This document shows positions 60,761 to 64,000 of a stretch of DNA of 64,000 nucleotides, piece by piece. Every line of letters starts with the position of its first letter. Positions within the stretch are counted from its first letter, which is position 1. The position numbers and the translations under genes are program-made. This DNA is from Lycocorax pyrrhopterus obiensis (Eukaryota; Chordata; Aves; Passeriformes; Paradisaeidae), in the NCBI GenBank assembly GCA_014706295.1, contig JACSVZ010000008.1, forward strand, positions 21,803,659 through 21,867,658, read 5' to 3'. The notes under the pieces were generated by a model, which saw nothing but the letters and a program-made list of their open reading frames with translations, searched no databases and was not told where the DNA came from.

Positions 60761-63700
60761 GCCAATATTTCTTTTAAATTTAGGCGCAAACATGGAGAAA
60801 GTATTTCTAACAAGCACTTGTCAGGCTTCACTAACTGTAAAATTATGCAAGGGAAATAATAGCAAGAGATAACAGTCTCTTACATGCCGATTAAATTAAG
60901 ATGTCTTAAATTTATCCAATTAAAATGGAATATCCACTTCTGTCTGCCTTATGAATATACTGTGTATGAACATCATTATGTAGAAATATTAACCCATGAG
61001 TATTTACACCATAAGCTGGTGAAGTTAAAACTTCTACAAGCTCATTCTAAGTATGTGATGACAATGTTAATTTTTGATTGGAAATACCTCTTTGTAAGGC
61101 TGTCATATGTGAGGAAAAATTTACAGTAAAAAAAGAATTTTTACTCTGAGTAAGTAGGCACTCAAGATAAGCTAAGTGGCCTTTTCTGGGAGTATTACAA
61201 GGGGAAATTGGAAGTATCCGGGCGAAGTTAGTGATGTGCATTTTCTAGTGGCTGCCTCAGCAGTCCTTCGGAGGACACAAGCCATCTACTCAGCATTAAA
61301 CGCCTCCTGTAGTTTGCAGTAGGCAGCAGGATGTAGTCCAGGCAGGGTTGGAGAAACCCAACAGTGACAAAAATCTCAGATCCTTATAAAGAAATGGGTA
61401 TCCTGATGTTCTGGCCCTCCTCAGGTTGACTCTTGTGTAAAGGGTGGAGGTCATGTATCTCAATGCCTGTGATTTTGACTTTGGAATTGCAGATTACAGA
61501 GCTAATTGGCAAGAGAATGAAATAAATACAGGATATTGAACTAGGTTTCCAGGCCTAAGCCTAAATATCTGTGTCCTAAAGACTTCACAAGAGGTGAGAA
61601 AGCTTTCATACCTTAACATATCTGCAATGTGGGTTATAAAAAGATCTTCTCATGTTCCTATTGAAGTCAGAAGTAAAGTTCTAATCTGTGCAAGACCAGA
61701 TCTTATTTTACAGAAAAAAACCCTGTTATCTACATTATTCTGGGGACTAAAACTAAAAAGTTTTAAATTGCAAAAAGACCACGTGAGAAGTGTGTGGTAA
61801 TGCTTAAATAATTTTTCATTTTCCTCAGGAGTGCATGGGGAATTGTTCTAATTCAAAAGATATAATCTTTCTGATCTATTAAACTAGAAGAAAAAATAAA
61901 TCTGAGAACAGCGAATGCCAAAGGCAGTTCAAGAAGTTATAGATATATATGACATGAAAATCTCCTAGCAAAAGTTAATGCAAGTCAACATTGACAGGGG
62001 TCTTAAATGCCACATTGATTCAAAATCACACAGTGACTGATGAAATGGGAATGAATTATCTTCAATGTCTCTTTTAATGAACTCAGCAAAGAACTTTGCT
62101 CAAATGGTCCTTGCATGTGAAGTTCTGAGGCTCAGAGCCTCATAAAACTACTGGTTTTTTTAAGTGTGTGTGTATGTTTAGAGTATTCCAAATGCTAATT
62201 TTCCTTATTTTGTTTTTCTTGTTGTTCTTATAGCACTGATGCTGCCCTGCATTCTTCTCTTCTGTTCTTCAAATGTATTATACTGAAGTCTTGATATTTA
62301 GGTTAGAGATCATCCTTTAATACTTGAAGATATGCAGTTGTTAATTTCCTGGTCTGATTTGTGTTACTTTACGATCAAGCAGAGTAATAAAATTGTATAT
62401 AGTCATTTTACAATTTAATTATCAGGCCAGAGGAATGCTATGGCCCTGCACTGGAGGAGAAGCCTGGAATTCTAATGTAGCTGGTCAAAATGTTCTACCC
62501 TTGGCTCTGGGCTGACAGTAAACAGTTGGAAATAAGAATTGCCTCTAATATTGAGGAACAGGATTGTGAGAACACAGTTCCTGTATTTGGCCCATGGCTG
62601 TAATCTCTGGTGTCTAAGAAGATGTCTGGGCTGATGCTTTTTCCTGTGACTGAAGTGTCATCAGCTACCAACTGTTTAAGGGCCAGAGCAGGTTTGGGAT
62701 TCTGCCTTCCTTCTGGGGCAAAGGTAGCTCATCTGATCTATGCTAAAACATATGCTCTCTTTCTATGTTTGTTTGCATGAAAATTCGGTTAATTCAATAT
62801 ATTTGAGAGTAATTATCAAACCTGAGGCAAATTAATGAATGCCCCAATGCCTCAAGAAAAATTAAGTGGGAGCTAATAGATATCAGCAATTAGATAACTT
62901 TATTTCCTTAAGCAAGTAGATTGAAAACAACTTCAAAGCTGCAGAAATAGTAAATTTCAATAGTGAAATAGGAGTTAAGGTTTTTTCAGCTGTGTAATGG
63001 CAGTGTGATTGCACAATGTCTAGAATTAAGTGTGATAACTTGAATAGCAAAAGTGCTGACATTTTTGAAGAAGCATTAGGTTTATCTCTGAAGTAGAAGA
63101 ACTCTTCAGGAATTTTATTAAGAATGCAAACAAAGAGAAAGTTATCACTCTTTGTACAGCTAGAATTTAAAAGAAGGGTAACTTTTTGAATTCTAGCAAA
63201 ACCGTTCCGCAATAGGTGTTCTTCTATAGTTTAGTTATTAAAATATATATCAATATTAAAATATGTATCAATTGCAGGGTTTGATCTTTACAGATGTTGG
63301 CACATACTTAAGTGAATGAGAAATCACAGGTCATTCCAAGATGAATAACTAAAACTTGTGTCTGCTGAACCGCTTTGAGTGTTATCATAAGATTATCTAT
63401 AATATTTAAAGCATAAATGATAAGGACTCCTAAAGTGTCCATTTTGTCAGCAGAACATCTAGTGCAATGTTTTAATATCAAATATATACTGACCAAAATT
63501 GGTTTTTTTGGATATATGTGTATCCATATGTTTATAAAGTGGGAAAAGAAGCATAATTCAGTTCTGACTTACTTTCAATCCCTGTGTATCTACGAATAAG
63601 ACATATTCGTAACAAAGCTGTTTGTTAGTAATTCAGACTGCTTTCTGCTGTAGTTGCTCATCACTTCCCCTGTGCCTATTGTCTTCCCACACTCAGGAGG

Positions 63701-64000
63701 AGCCCGAGGAGAGCGTGGCAAACTTTCCTGGTGCCCGTACTTCACGTTTTCACTTCCTAAGAAAAAGTCCTGTTCATGGCAGTGACAACCATAGTTGATG
63801 TGAGATGGGGTTATTACTCACTGAAAGCAAATTAAAATTCCTTTGCTCCTTCTCTTTTGGAAGGCGGCTTGTGTTGAGGACGGTACTTTGTTCCTGCAGA
63901 GGGTGGCAGTGTGGTACCATCCTCAAACTCCGGGAGCCCCTCTGCTGCTCCAGCAGCGTCCTGACTTCGGAGGGCAAACCTGCACCGTCCTGCGCGGTGC

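Larger units (their letters stand above)
55071..64000. other. Sequence upstream of the GABRP CpG island
   Basis: No gene recognised. It includes one CR1 fragment (55.91-56.17 kb), an A16 run, and a 153-codon plus-strand open frame at 57298-57759 without known homology. CpG density rises in the last 150 nt, which may be the edge of another island beyond the window. Confidence 0.6.

Noticed and set aside
1..64000. CRISPR arrays, operons, phage or proviral genes
   Set aside because: No spaced direct-repeat arrays, no tightly packed genes, no LTR pair and no gag/pol-like frames were seen. The window is ordinary amniote gene and intergenic DNA.

Overview
This window is vertebrate nuclear DNA, almost certainly from a bird. 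It is AT-rich and intron-rich, with no prokaryotic gene layout. It carries several copies of the CR1 LINE family, including one well-preserved 3' end of the avian type at about 55.9-56.2 kb. Species cannot be fixed from the sequence alone.

One protein-coding gene is clearly supported. It is a GABA-A receptor subunit on the minus strand whose nine coding exons run from 46786 (ATG) down to 8673 (TAA). I joined the exons by hand using GT-AG sites and reading phase. Coding lengths are 56, 104, 68, 218, 83, 138, 153, 194 and 312 nt, which sum to 1326 nt and a 441-residue protein. The 68/83/138/153 series is the classic exon pattern of the GABA-A family. The sequence fits the pi subunit (GABRP): a Cys at TM2 2', a SRTSLPN-like segment, and a short TM3-TM4 loop ending in a YYLYF-type C-terminus. 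Signal peptide, Cys-loop and four membrane segments are all intact.

Layout: 1-8.3 kb is intergenic sequence downstream of GABRP, with a CR1 scrap at about 2.28 kb. 8.3-46.8 kb is GABRP coding exons and introns, with degenerate CR1 copies in introns at about 17.1, 22.1 and 35.7 kb. 46.8-54.9 kb is a long 5' intron. 54.78-55.07 kb is a CpG island with a minus-strand splice donor at 54888/54889, the best candidate for the non-coding first exon and promoter. 55.1-64 kb is upstream intergenic sequence with one CR1, becoming GC-richer at the right edge.

No second gene, RNA gene, CRISPR array, provirus or obviously new system was found. The points most worth a second look are an inverted pair of EGR1-type sites in the CpG island, an RFX X-box-like palindrome in intron 6 whose right arm lies in an exact 23-nt repeat also found 6 kb away, a possible 78-codon cassette exon in the TM3-TM4 loop, and a weak donor after TM3 whose retention would truncate the channel.
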